This document shows positions 25,019-34,380 of a stretch of DNA of 43,081 bases, piece by piece. Within the stretch, counting starts at the first letter, position 1; each line of letters opens with the position of its first letter. Source of the DNA: Deltaproteobacteria bacterium (GTDB taxonomy: Bacteria; Desulfobacterota; Desulfomonilia; Desulfomonilales; Desulfomonilaceae); assembly GCA_023474025.1 (NCBI GenBank), contig JAMCYH010000058.1:1-43081 (forward strand). Direction: 5' to 3'. The notes beneath the pieces are model-generated. The model worked only from the letters and a program-made list of their open reading frames with translations. It was not told the origin of the DNA and did no database searches. A program made the translations under genes and the position numbers.

Positions 25019-26617
25019 ATGACAAAATTTGTTTTGACCCGAAGAGGCTTCCTCACTGGGGCAACAGCCGGAGGGGTCGCATTAATCGCTTCATCCTACG
25101 TAAAACGCGACGCATGGGCAGCCCAGGAGTCTGCTCAGGAAACACCTGGAGTTAAAATTCAAGATTCCGAATCCGCTTTGCACGGCGCTGATTCGTCAAA
25201 GTTCAATGTTGTTGACACATACTCGTTTCCTGGTTTTAGAGTTGTTCAGATCGCACTTCCCGTTCTTTCCGTATTTACGTACCTGGTGATCAGTGAAGGG
25301 GAAGCCTTACTTATAGACCCGGTTCGCGACATAACATTCTATTTGGAAACGGCGAAAAAAAAGGGCGCTAAAATAGTGGGAGTTTATCTCTCCCACTCGC
25401 ATGCGGATTTTGTCGCAGGACACACAGAGGTTAAAAAAGCTCTTGGAGTCCCGATCTATCAAAGCCACAAATCGGGGGCCAAATATGCTTTCAAGGCGAC
25501 GGACGAAAAATTTACCTTAAAATTAGGCAAAGCTGTTCTCAAATTTATGGACACACCAGGCCACACCCTGGACGGACAGTGTTGCGGTGTATATTCCGAG
25601 GATGATCTCAAAAATCCGAAACTGCTTTTCACCGGGGATGTGCTTTTTGTCGGTAGCGTCGGTAGACCTGACCTTATGGACGGAACAGTTTCCGCTGCCT
25701 GGCTGGCGTCGGCGTTTTACGACACATGGATGAATAAACTTTCCAAGCTGCCGGACAACGTTGTGATTTTTCCGGCGCATGGGGCGGGTTCACTCTGTGG
25801 CGCCAATCTTGGGAACGATCCAAAATCAACAATTGGCCGCGAAAAAGGATCCAACCCATACTTCAAGGCTCGTGGTAAGGGTGAATTCATTGCAATGGCG
25901 CTTCAGGGGTTACCCGAAGCTCCCCAGTATTTTAAGCACAACGCGAAGATGAACCGAGAAGGTCCCGCTCCGGTAGACTGGAACGCTCCGGCCCCCCGAG
26001 AAATCAGACCAACTTCTGAACTCATGAAGCCCTCAAAATATTACCTTGTAGACCTTAGAGAAAGTGATATCTACACTAGGGGTCATATACCGAACTCGGT
26101 TAATATCGCAGCAAGAGGTAGAATGGAAACCTGGGTAGGATCGATCGTCCCGTGGGGATCCAGGTTGGTATTGATCGGTGATCCCGACCTATTAAAAGAG
26201 GCGAGACATAGACTTCATCGAATTGGTTATAAGGGCGATGCGCTTACTCTTGATACATGGCAAAAAGGAAAACTTCCAATCAAGTCACTTGATCCTATTT
26301 CGCCTCAGAAGCTTTATGATTTGATGCAAAAAGGGGAGGCTCCGCTAATAGTCGATGTGCGTCTGCCGACTGAGTGGATGGCTTTACGTATAGGAAACGT
26401 GTTGAATCTTCCACTTACCCATCTGGCCGAACTGTCTTCCAAACTGGAGCCAGACGAACCGGTTACGCTCGTATGCAATTCGGCGTACAGATCCAGTATG
26501 GCGACGGGCATACTGGAGAGAAAAGGTTTTACGAAAGCCATCAGTCTCGCCGGAGGTAGTCAGGCATGGATAGATGCGGGATTACCGGTTTTCGAAGGCC
26601 AAAAAAGCCCTGGCTAA
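25019..26617 (+). CDS. Tat-exported MBL-fold hydrolase fused to two rhodanese domains
   Basis: A 532-aa protein. A twin-arginine signal (TRRGFLTGATAGG, R8-R9) ends near WAA. Residues about 50-290 are a metallo-beta-lactamase fold of the persulfide-dioxygenase/glyoxalase II group, with H126-x-H128-x-D130 (HSHAD), H-GHT, DTPGH, FTGDVLF and FPAHG. Two rhodanese domains follow (about 335-420 and 430-525). Only the second has a catalytic Cys (C486, VCNSAYRS); the first has Asp-Pro in place of the loop Cys. ETHE1-rhodanese fusions oxidise persulfides, so a periplasmic sulfur-transfer or sulfide-detoxifying role is likely. The ATG at 25019 has GGAGG 8 nt upstream. Confidence 0.9.
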   Translation: MTKFVLTRRGFLTGATAGGVALIASSYVKRDAWAAQESAQETPGVKIQDSESALHGADSSKFNVVDTYSFPGFRVVQIALPVLSVFTYLVISEGEALLIDPVRDITFYLETAKKKGAKIVGVYLSHSHADFVAGHTEVKKALGVPIYQSHKSGAKYAFKATDEKFTLKLGKAVLKFMDTPGHTLDGQCCGVYSEDDLKNPKLLFTGDVLFVGSVGRPDLMDGTVSAAWLASAFYDTWMNKLSKLPDNVVIFPAHGAGSLCGANLGNDPKSTIGREKGSNPYFKARGKGEFIAMALQGLPEAPQYFKHNAKMNREGPAPVDWNAPAPREIRPTSELMKPSKYYLVDLRESDIYTRGHIPNSVNIAARGRMETWVGSIVPWGSRLVLIGDPDLLKEARHRLHRIGYKGDALTLDTWQKGKLPIKSLDPISPQKLYDLMQKGEAPLIVDVRLPTEWMALRIGNVLNLPLTHLAELSSKLEPDEPVTLVCNSAYRSSMATGILERKGFTKAISLAGGSQAWIDAGLPVFEGQKSPG

Positions 26618-26647
26618 TTTCAGCTTGAAGCGCTTATTGAAATGACA

Positions 26648-26681
26648 GAGCCAGGCAAATCATGGTGACCTAGCCTGGCTC
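26648..26681 (+). terminator. Hairpin after the MBL-rhodanese gene
   Basis: GAGCCAGGC (26648-26656) and GCCTGGCTC (26673-26681) form a perfect 9-bp GC-rich stem with a 16-nt loop, 31 bp after the stop codon and before a convergent gene. No T-run follows directly, so efficiency is uncertain. Confidence 0.5.
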
Positions 26682-26733
26682 CCAACGAAGACTTTTGTGA
26701 GATTTAAATTTCCAGAACTTACTCAGATTAATT

Positions 26734-27231
26734 TCATTTTGCGTATTTGAAGGTGGGCATTTTCTTGATGGTTTCTTTAGTCGCGCCAGGTAAAATGAAC
26801 TTGTTGTCTTTAACCTTAAATTGTTTTATGGGAATCGCTACGTCGTTTCTGTCAATGCCCAGGAATCCGCCAACCCCAATTATCGCGTAGGTTACAACCC
26901 TATCTGGCGCAATGATAATATCTTCCACCTTACCGATTTTCTGATTCTTGTCATTGTACACAGTTTTACCAAGAACTTTTTTCTTTACGCTCCAACCCTT
27001 AACTACATTAGTCAATTCTGTAACGGATACCCCAAGGATTACGGTCTCAGAACCTGCCACAGGAGGCGCAGGGGCTGCTGTGGGAGCTTGCGCTGGCTGA
27101 GAAGCTGGCGCAGCAGGAGTTGCTGTGGGAACTTGTGCTGGCGTTGGAGCCTTTGCAGGTTCTTCAGCGGCATAACTTAAAGACGCCATAAGCATCGCCA
27201 TCCCTATAGCTATTAATACTAATTTCTTCAT
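26734..27231 (-). CDS. Exported PRC-barrel domain protein
   Basis: A 165-aa protein. Signal peptide of about 21 residues (ends SYA-A), then a Pro/Ala/Thr-rich flexible linker (about 22-60), then a PRC-barrel domain (about 80-155; GKTVYNDKNQKIGKVEDIII, then VTYAIIGVGGFLGIDRNDVAIPI). PRC-barrels are small beta-barrels found in photosynthetic reaction centre H subunits, RimM and many stress proteins. The exported form with a Pro/Ala linker is common in proteobacteria but its role is not known. AAAGGAGA just ahead of the ATG fixes the start. It converges with the MBL-rhodanese gene. Confidence 0.88.
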   Translation of the reverse strand: MKKLVLIAIGMAMLMASLSYAAEEPAKAPTPAQVPTATPAAPASQPAQAPTAAPAPPVAGSETVILGVSVTELTNVVKGWSVKKKVLGKTVYNDKNQKIGKVEDIIIAPDRVVTYAIIGVGGFLGIDRNDVAIPIKQFKVKDNKFILPGATKETIKKMPTFKYAK

Positions 27232-27640
27232 TCGTCTCCTTTCTTAAACGGCACATCAAATTTTAAAATCGCGAGAGAAGTAGACCGTGGGCGTCAATTT
27301 GTCAACAAATTCTAATAAAAAAGTAAAATCAGTTAACAACAAACTTCAAAGCATAGACAAGCCGGGAAATTGAACATAACATTTTCCAAAGACCATCATG
27401 GGATTTTAGATAATCTTTCTGTTAGAAATAATATGAAATCGTGTAGTATTGACCAACGAGGGGGAATTGAGGTGAATTTAATAAAAGATGGACATATGCT
27501 TCTCTTACTTATCTCCACCGCTACTTTTAAATTTCTAGAGTTTATAAAGGCGTAGCTTATCACTTTGCTCTGTTTTTCAGATTATTGAAGTATTACAACT
27601 ACTGCGAATCAGAAACGCCTCTCAAACAGGACATAAAACA
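27232..27640. other. Intergenic region
   Basis: A 409-bp AT-rich gap between the divergently transcribed PRC-barrel and membrane methyltransferase-like genes. It should contain both promoters. Only chance frames seen. Confidence 0.4.
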
Positions 27641-28186
27641 ATGGTTCTTGAAAAACTCGTAAAAGAAATGGTGGACGCGTCAGGCAGGTTTCGATCCGTT
27701 TTGTACAAATCTGTTACTATGTTAGTAGGAGCAGCGCTTTTTCTGATTGTTGTTCCTCTGCTTCTACTGTTAACCAGCTATGGAATTGAAAAATTTATTC
27801 TGAGCCACCAGTTTAGAATTTTACAGTTGATACTTGGGCTCCTGTCCGTTGCTTACGGGTTTTTCATCCTGGTTTGGTCTGTACTGTCACAATTACGAAA
27901 TGGACAGGGCACACCAGTTCCTGTTGCGCCTACTCAAAAATTGATTGCGGATGGTCCATATTTAAAACGCAGGAACCCTATGTTACTTGGAGCTATAATT
28001 TATTGTTTTGGAGTCGGGACTATTCTAGATTCCATTACTACTGGTTTGATAATGTTTTTTCTGAGCCTAATCTTTGGAACGTGTTATGTAAAATTTATTG
28101 AGGAAAAAGAGTTACAGATTAGGTTTGGGAAGGAATATGAAGAATATAGAGAAAAGACCCCATTTCTGATTCCGAGATTTTTATGA
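27641..28186 (+). CDS. Isoprenylcysteine carboxyl methyltransferase-like membrane protein
   Basis: A 181-aa integral membrane protein with four to five hydrophobic segments (about 26-47, 57-82, 110-130, 133-152). The conserved C-terminal half has GPYLKRRNPMLLG (about 105-117) and EEKELQIRFG-EYEEYREKTPFLIP (about 149-177), the SAM- and membrane-binding signature of the ICMT/PEMT family. Bacterial members methylate lipids or other small hydrophobic substrates; the substrate here is unknown. The ATG has only a weak AGGA upstream. Confidence 0.88.
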   Translation: MVLEKLVKEMVDASGRFRSVLYKSVTMLVGAALFLIVVPLLLLLTSYGIEKFILSHQFRILQLILGLLSVAYGFFILVWSVLSQLRNGQGTPVPVAPTQKLIADGPYLKRRNPMLLGAIIYCFGVGTILDSITTGLIMFFLSLIFGTCYVKFIEEKELQIRFGKEYEEYREKTPFLIPRFL

Positions 28187-28392
28187 GGGGTTGCCCCTGT
28201 AAATTTGTGGATCATGGTGTGAACAAGTATTGGAACTAAAAATCTTGTTCAAGTGTATGCCCTTTTTTCAAGACTGTTACATTCCTTCGCAACAATTGAA
28301 ATTTTAGAACAAAAATATATTCCAAGAAGGACTGCTTAGTTGTATGTTTGGAGAGTCAATCCCTCCATTTTGTCTGCAAAGGAGCTTGAGTC

Positions 28393-28581
28393 ATGTCAGA
28401 ACATCGTGAGCAGATTTATGGCACGTCGGTTGAATCAGTTGAAATCGACCCTGAGATAGACCTTCCAGACGTAATTGGCGATGAATGGGCCGACCCTGAA
28501 GAATTGCTGAATGACTTTTGCTCCGATAATATTGAAGCCGACATGGAAACAATAAAACGCTTCAAATCTAATTTTTTTTGA
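28393..28581 (+). CDS. Small acidic protein, unknown
   Basis: A 62-aa, strongly acidic soluble protein (about 18 Asp/Glu) with no signal or membrane segment, sequence EIDPEIDLPDVIGDEWADPE in the centre. AAAGGAG lies 8 nt upstream of the ATG, a convincing ribosome site. No family recognised. It stands alone between two other small genes. Confidence 0.5.
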   Translation: MSEHREQIYGTSVESVEIDPEIDLPDVIGDEWADPEELLNDFCSDNIEADMETIKRFKSNFF

Positions 28582-28686
28582 TTGCCCAGGCGCCAAGGAC
28601 AAATATAAACAGCCGCCCATCAAATTAATTTTTGCTGAACTGGACCAACATTACCATTAGTAGAATTTTATTTATCGGAGGGTGTC

Positions 28687-28872
28687 ATGAAAGCTCGACG
28701 ATTAATTTGTTTGTTCACAGCTATCATTTTTGTCCTGACAACCGTAACTGCGTTTGCAGCCCAAAAAGCAAAGGCAAAGGAGTGTCCTAAAATGTCTGGT
28801 AAACCCAGTAACAAAAGGATCACCCAAGTCGAGTCAGTAGCTAAGATACTCTGTGTTCTGAGCCCTGCATGA
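28687..28872 (+). CDS. Small exported protein, unknown
   Basis: A 61-aa protein with a signal peptide (MKARRLICLFTAIIFVLTTV, cleavage near AFA-A) and a short basic mature part of about 37 residues with two Cys. GGAGGGT lies about 6 nt upstream of the ATG. No family recognised. An inverted-repeat unit begins 42 bp after its stop codon, so the 3' end could have been altered by that insertion. Confidence 0.5.
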   Translation: MKARRLICLFTAIIFVLTTVTAFAAQKAKAKECPKMSGKPSNKRITQVESVAKILCVLSPA

Positions 28873-28914
28873 GGAATGCTGAATAACCTTTTCCTCTTAG
28901 GAATAATTTTAGCC

Positions 28915-29019
28915 GCTAGTGTCGCGTTCCAAATTTCTTGACCGCAATTGTTATGAATGGAAAAGTTGTATTAGTGAAGGTAATAATTATCCATCCAGCT
29001 CACGGAACGCTACACTAGC
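28915..29019. repeat. MITE-like 105-bp inverted-repeat unit
   Basis: GCTAGTGTCGCGTTCC (28915-28930) and GGAACGCTACACTAGC (29004-29019) are inverted repeats with 15 of 16 bases paired, enclosing 73 bp without coding capacity. The size and sharp ends fit a miniature inverted-repeat transposable element. The outer bases (CTAGTGTC) are shared with the ends of the IS at 20395, but the rest differs. Confidence 0.6.
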
Positions 29020-29239
29020 ACATACCTTGAAGATGTAAAAACACGCGTTCAAGGCGCCAGGCTAATGGGTATAACACTTCTGCGGCAATTAATGCAGACA
29101 TTAGTTCGAGCGATAATAAGTTTTCCTCATTACCCATCAACCCAAAATAATAATTACGAGGCTAAACTTCGCTTTCCATTTTATAAAAGTTTAAATCATA
29201 CAATTATTTTGTCAAGCATAAAATGTGCTGACTATAACA

Positions 29240-32200
29240 TTATTTGTAATCATGGGTATTAATGCCCAACTTGGCCATCTGACGCATTAGCGAGAAACGA
29301 GATATGCCTAATAACTTTGCTGCTGGCTGGACTTTGCCTTTTGTCTTACGAAGAGCATTCTTGATGTAGTTCATCTCAAGGTCTTTTGAGACATCTGTAA
29401 GTGTGCGAAGACCAACAGATGGGCTAACGTTCTGTACCCTCCCGGAATGCATATTGATCAAATCTTTAAGTGATTGGAACAATGTGCGGTACCTGTTTTC
29501 GCTGTCTCTAAGCGCATCTTCAGCCTGTTTTCGCTCAGTGATATCCTGAAACGTGCCTACGACTTGAGCAACATCCTCATCTTCGACGCGTATCAAGCCT
29601 CTAACTTCGGTCCAGAGACGTTTTCCGCTTGTGGTTACGACCTCGGCTTCTAGCTTGAATGGTTCATTATGTTCCAAGGCTTTAAGCAAAGCTTCTTTAA
29701 GGATGGACCTATAAGGCTGGGTATAGAACCCTAACCCATCTTCCATGCGCGGCTTGAAATCAAGAGGGGCTTCTATAATATTATAAACGCCCTCCGTCCA
29801 TTTCACACTGTCAGTTAAAGGGTTTACCTTCCATCCACCTATTCGGGCTATTTTTTCTGTCTGCCGCAGAAACTGACTGCTTTCCAGTAACGACCGATCC
29901 AACCTCTTACGCTCCATGAGTTCTCTCTCCAATTGTTCATTGGTCTCATGCAACTCGGCGGTACGCTCCAGGACTTTTGTTTCAAGCTCTGCCTTGGCCT
30001 GCAAGAGCGCGTGTTCGGTAATCTTGCGTTTGGTGATATCCCGCAAACACACAATGGCCCTCTCTTCGTCAGGAGAATATCCGAAAATAGTCGATGTCAC
30101 CTCAACTGGAATAACAGTCCCGCTCTTATGTAAGTAATTGAGTTCACATTTAACCTTGGAGTCGCGTCTTCTAATTTCTAAAGCCACGGGTAATCTGGGA
30201 TCAGTCATATCGACTATTCCGTCTCGTCCTAACTCGCAAATTTCCTCCTCTGTTCGACCAAGAATTCTACAGGCTGTTGGATTAGCCATAAATATTCTTC
30301 CATCCGGCGCAGTGAAAAGAATCCCGTCCATAGAATTTTCAAATAGGGACCGAAACTTTGATTCACTCGCTTGCAGCTCCCGCTGCGCTTTTTTGATATC
30401 GGTTATGTCCGTGATTAGTCTGACTAGCCCTTTGACCTCGCCATGGGCTCCCCTATGAGGTATTATATTTACCGAAATATCCCGGGTAACCCCATCTCCG
30501 TATTTTATGGTCAGCTCAGCGGTTATTTCCTGTCCACCTAAAGCGGATTTGAGAATCGGCCTGGCTAATTCGTATTCCTCCCCCATCACCTCCTGAACGG
30601 TTAGACCGGTGATATGCTCCTCGGGTCTGTTCCACCATTTTTGATAGGTCTTATTACTGAAGAGGTAGCGTTCGCTGGAATCCACGTAATCTATACCGAC
30701 GGGAAGATTGTCGATGATAAGCCTTAGCATTTGCCGACTCTCACGTAACTCAAGTATCCGTTCTTCCACCAGTTTCTCTAGGTCATCGCTATACTGCCGA
30801 AGTTTTTCCTCATCCCGCTTGCGATCCGTGATGTCGATGGAAATACCGATGTACCTTGTCATACGAGCACTTGAGTCGTAAACTGCTTTACCTCTTGCCA
30901 TTATCCAGCGCCAGCCTCCCTTGCCATCCTGGACTCGCCATTCGGCGTTAAACTCGGTACCCTTGGCCACCGCTGCCTGGGCCAGAAGCTCGACAGTCTT
31001 CCTATCATCAGGATGAATACTCTGAACCCACGTCTCATAGCAAGGCTCACAGCCATTAGGCTCCAGCCCTAATACGCGCCACATTTCGTCAGACCAGTAG
31101 CTCTTATTGGTCCTAAGATCCCACTCCCACGTCCCAGCGTTTGCGGCTTTTTGCGCCAGATCTAGCCGCACTTTGGTAAGTTTGAGATTTTCCTCATCCC
31201 GCTTACGATCCGTGATGTCTTCGGTAAAGATGACTATGCCGCCTATTGCGCCATCATAAGTGTACCAGGGCCGAATTTCCCGCCGCTCCCAACGAATGGA
31301 ACCGTCGATCCTTTCAAAAAATTCCTCTTCAGCCCTTACGACTTCGCCCTGAAGTCCCCGGCGATGCGCCTCTTTCCAACGATCCGGAATCTCGGGAAAA
31401 ACCTCGTAATGAGATAGGCCCAAAACCTCACTATCACCGAGCCCATAGTCGTTTATCCAACGGTGACTTGCCGCAAGGTAGCGCATATCCTTGTCAAACA
31501 TAGCCAGAGCCACCGGCGAATGTTCGATGAATAGCAGTAGAGTCTCTTGCCTCTGCTTTAGCTCTTTCTCCGCCTTCTTGCGCTCTGTTATGTCATGGAA
31601 CACACCTATGCCAGCCACTATCCGCCCTTGAGAATCGCGGGCTGGAGCGGAATTTATGCTAAACGTTACATGAGACCCATCGTTTCTTACACATTCGACT
31701 TCCTCCGAGTATACAACTTCGCCCGTAGCCATGGAGCGGCAGATAGGCCATTCCTCTTTCTTGTATTCGCTCCCATCCGGATGGACACCCCGATAACTGG
31801 TGAATTCGTCCGGAGTTTCAACCAGAGGTCCCATCATCTGCCGACTTGGTTCGTTGCACAGGATCAACGTTCCTGCGAGAGCGTCCCTGATGGTTACACC
31901 TGAGGGTATGTGATCAAGCACAGCCATGAGCATCGCTTGTCTTTGCTGTGACTCCTTCTCCACGAGTTTACGGTCGGTAATGTCACGATTACTGACTCGT
32001 GTGCCCGCCCATAGTCCTTCGTGATCAAAAACCGCTTTACACTCATGAGCGATCCAACGGATGTCACCATTTTTAGTGACAATCCGAAAGTCAACGGAAT
32101 GAGGCCCATGATCGCTAGTTAAGTCAAAATGGCTATCAATAAGCTGTCTGTCCTCTTTATGGACGATCTCTTCGAGAAGTCGGGGGTTTTTAGTAAATTC

Positions 32201-32446
32201 ATCAGGAGAGTAGCCAGTTATAGGCTCGCAAGAGGGGGAGATATATACAATAGAGGCGTCAGGCGAAATCCAGTATTCCCAATCATAGGTAGAGTCAGCC
32301 ACTGTTCTGAATCTCAGTTCACTTTCTTTGAGAGCTTTTTCAAGGCCCGCGAAGTCAACTATTTTCGCTTCTAATTGCGCCAATTTCTGACGCATTTCCT
32401 CTAATTCGCCCGCAAGTTGTTCTTTGGTCTTACTTGTCTCCAACAT
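29240..32446 (-). CDS. Multi-PAS sensor regulator with C-terminal Fis-type HTH
   Basis: A 1068-aa soluble protein. A short coiled coil (about 5-45) is followed by seven PAS/PAC units, recognised by recurring ends such as DITDRK, DITERK and DITKRK at about 160, 290, 420, 550, 690, 820 and 990. Coiled-coil linkers lie near 560-580 and 830-870. The last 45 residues (LEMNYIKNALRKTKGKVQPAA, then KLLGISRFSLMRQMAKLGI) are a Fis-type helix-turn-helix. No histidine kinase, GGDEF, EAL or sigma-54 AAA+ domain lies between. It probably senses ligands or redox state and binds DNA directly. The ATG at 32446 is preferred over an in-frame TTG at 32488. The target genes are not evident. Confidence 0.9.
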   Translation of the reverse strand: MLETSKTKEQLAGELEEMRQKLAQLEAKIVDFAGLEKALKESELRFRTVADSTYDWEYWISPDASIVYISPSCEPITGYSPDEFTKNPRLLEEIVHKEDRQLIDSHFDLTSDHGPHSVDFRIVTKNGDIRWIAHECKAVFDHEGLWAGTRVSNRDITDRKLVEKESQQRQAMLMAVLDHIPSGVTIRDALAGTLILCNEPSRQMMGPLVETPDEFTSYRGVHPDGSEYKKEEWPICRSMATGEVVYSEEVECVRNDGSHVTFSINSAPARDSQGRIVAGIGVFHDITERKKAEKELKQRQETLLLFIEHSPVALAMFDKDMRYLAASHRWINDYGLGDSEVLGLSHYEVFPEIPDRWKEAHRRGLQGEVVRAEEEFFERIDGSIRWERREIRPWYTYDGAIGGIVIFTEDITDRKRDEENLKLTKVRLDLAQKAANAGTWEWDLRTNKSYWSDEMWRVLGLEPNGCEPCYETWVQSIHPDDRKTVELLAQAAVAKGTEFNAEWRVQDGKGGWRWIMARGKAVYDSSARMTRYIGISIDITDRKRDEEKLRQYSDDLEKLVEERILELRESRQMLRLIIDNLPVGIDYVDSSERYLFSNKTYQKWWNRPEEHITGLTVQEVMGEEYELARPILKSALGGQEITAELTIKYGDGVTRDISVNIIPHRGAHGEVKGLVRLITDITDIKKAQRELQASESKFRSLFENSMDGILFTAPDGRIFMANPTACRILGRTEEEICELGRDGIVDMTDPRLPVALEIRRRDSKVKCELNYLHKSGTVIPVEVTSTIFGYSPDEERAIVCLRDITKRKITEHALLQAKAELETKVLERTAELHETNEQLERELMERKRLDRSLLESSQFLRQTEKIARIGGWKVNPLTDSVKWTEGVYNIIEAPLDFKPRMEDGLGFYTQPYRSILKEALLKALEHNEPFKLEAEVVTTSGKRLWTEVRGLIRVEDEDVAQVVGTFQDITERKQAEDALRDSENRYRTLFQSLKDLINMHSGRVQNVSPSVGLRTLTDVSKDLEMNYIKNALRKTKGKVQPAAKLLGISRFSLMRQMAKLGINTHDYK

Positions 32447-32760
32447 ATTAATTTCCCGTAAAAAAGGTGAATTGCCAAAAAAGCGCAATTACAGTTTTTG
32501 TTGCTTAAGTGATAATAAAAACTGATGAAATACTTTATTGTAAGATCTGTCAAGGAAGGAGGAATTAGTTGATTTACAATGCGCTGACTCAATCAGCAAG
32601 ATCGGGATATTTGGCGCAGGTCATCCGGCAACGTGGCTTTTTGGAAAATACTGAGTCACAGGAGTAACTAGAAGGGGTTTCGTTTAGTGAGTCCGCGTTG
32701 CAGACTGTAAAATATAACAACCTGCTTCACATTATGAAGAGCGCCGGTGGCGCTCAACAC

Positions 32761-34344
32761 TCACATTGATATATCATACGCGAATATGACACTCCGATAA
32801 CCCGTGATACTCTTGAAAAACATAGGGTTAACCAGGACAAGCATCAGGGATTTCATTCCTTCATTCTTGAAATCACTGATCAAATAATCCGAGATAATCC
32901 CGTGACTGGTTACAGTACGCCAGTCCTCTATGAAATGCTGGCCGTTCCATCCTAAAGCCTCAATGGTCGATCCGGCTTCGGACTGCTTCGTAAGCAATAT
33001 TTCATTTTGCCCAGTTCCCTCGGAATTGCTGATCAGTATACGGCCCGGCATCTCAATGTCTATCGGGGATTGTCCTTTAATGTAAAGCCGCGCGCGTCTT
33101 TGAAGGCCATAAACTCTATCCGGTTTTTCAGCCAGTAAACGGTTTTTCTCGTCGAAAGCCATCAATCTCTGGTCTTGATTGAGTATAATCCTCAGAAACT
33201 TCTTGTCGGGTCCAAATTTACCAGAGGCGTAACTAAGTATGAATGTGCCTGGAGGCAGACTAATCTCTCCAACAGAGCGGAGTTTGCCATCTTTAAATTC
33301 GTACCGTTCCATCTTGCCACTGAAAAGGTTACCGGACGAATCAATCCTTTGACCAACGAGCATCTGTTGCTCCTGGCCATTGATGGGCTCCGAGATCACT
33401 TTTAATATTACGTTCGGAACTGTTTGAACTATTTTGAGATTCTTACCTTTGTATTCCATAATCGCAGATTCGAATCCCGACAAAGTTCTGTAACAAAGGA
33501 TGAGTTCATCGACACCATCTCCATCAAGGTCCTTGGCTTCAGCGCTCAAATAAACCGCAGGCGTCTGCGAAAACCGGGTTAAGGGTTTAAGTCCCCCATC
33601 CTCGTAGCGACTAATGGTAATGCCGTTTTCATCTACAAAAACGATATCATTCTTGCCTTCACCCCCAAGATCCCCTACTGCGATCGAAGTAATCCCCATG
33701 GACATCTCCGGACTACGCCACGGAATTGAAGGTTGGTTGGGACGTCCCGGGAGGTTTACAAGAGCCGGATTTCGATTTGGCTGGGTAGCGGCAGCGGGCG
33801 ACATGCCTTCTGATTTGTAGAATTCAAGCTTAGGGACTCCTGTCAGACGTTTGCTTATAGCTGAGGCGAATATGTTGAGAGCGCCAGGTAAAGCGTGTAT
33901 GTTTTCGACTTTGACATCCGTGGTCACGGTACGTCTGTTGGTCTCAAGGTTCCACATTACCCCCCTCATTCTAAATAAATTGTCTTCTCGGGATAAGAAC
34001 CCAAAAATTGCCATAGAGGCCCTGGTTTTTGCCGCCAGGTGTATAGCGTCTTCATCGTTCTGAAAGGAAGGCCTGTTCTTTAGGAGCTTATCTAGCACGC
34101 TATCAGGAACTGTAGTTACCGTATTCCCCATATCTCTGACTGTTGTTTTAATTGTTTCAGTGGCATGTTCACAAAAAGATTTTAGTTCGCTATCAGACGT
34201 ATCTGACAAGAGAGTGAATGGTAAGGTAACAACCTTGAGTGGACTATGATTCGTCTCCTCACCATTTACGCTCACACAAAGGGTGCAAACAATAGTGACT
34301 AGAAGGACTCCTAGGATGAGCCTGTTGCCTCTGGCTTGAGTCAT
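32761..34344 (-). CDS. Exported FG-GAP/VCBS repeat protein
   Basis: A 527-aa protein. Signal peptide or anchor (about 7-29, LILGVLLVTIVCTLCVS), then an N-terminal domain (about 35-170) with a TolB/CsgG-like look (LPFTLLSDT, VTTVPDSVLDKLL). A Pro/Asn-rich linker follows near 190-210, then a beta-propeller with FG-GAP type repeats (IAVGDLGGEGKNDIVFVDEN, AEAKDLDGDGVDELIL; D-G-DG calcium-type loops). It is presumably periplasmic or outer-membrane associated; substrate and partner unknown. I chose the ATG at 34344, since the in-frame TTG at 34380 adds 12 residues without a ribosome site. Confidence 0.75.
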   Translation of the reverse strand: MTQARGNRLILGVLLVTIVCTLCVSVNGEETNHSPLKVVTLPFTLLSDTSDSELKSFCEHATETIKTTVRDMGNTVTTVPDSVLDKLLKNRPSFQNDEDAIHLAAKTRASMAIFGFLSREDNLFRMRGVMWNLETNRRTVTTDVKVENIHALPGALNIFASAISKRLTGVPKLEFYKSEGMSPAAATQPNRNPALVNLPGRPNQPSIPWRSPEMSMGITSIAVGDLGGEGKNDIVFVDENGITISRYEDGGLKPLTRFSQTPAVYLSAEAKDLDGDGVDELILCYRTLSGFESAIMEYKGKNLKIVQTVPNVILKVISEPINGQEQQMLVGQRIDSSGNLFSGKMERYEFKDGKLRSVGEISLPPGTFILSYASGKFGPDKKFLRIILNQDQRLMAFDEKNRLLAEKPDRVYGLQRRARLYIKGQSPIDIEMPGRILISNSEGTGQNEILLTKQSEAGSTIEALGWNGQHFIEDWRTVTSHGIISDYLISDFKNEGMKSLMLVLVNPMFFKSITGYRSVIFAYDISM

Positions 34345-34380
34345 CAATTGATCTACAGTATTGACCAAAAAAAATACCAA

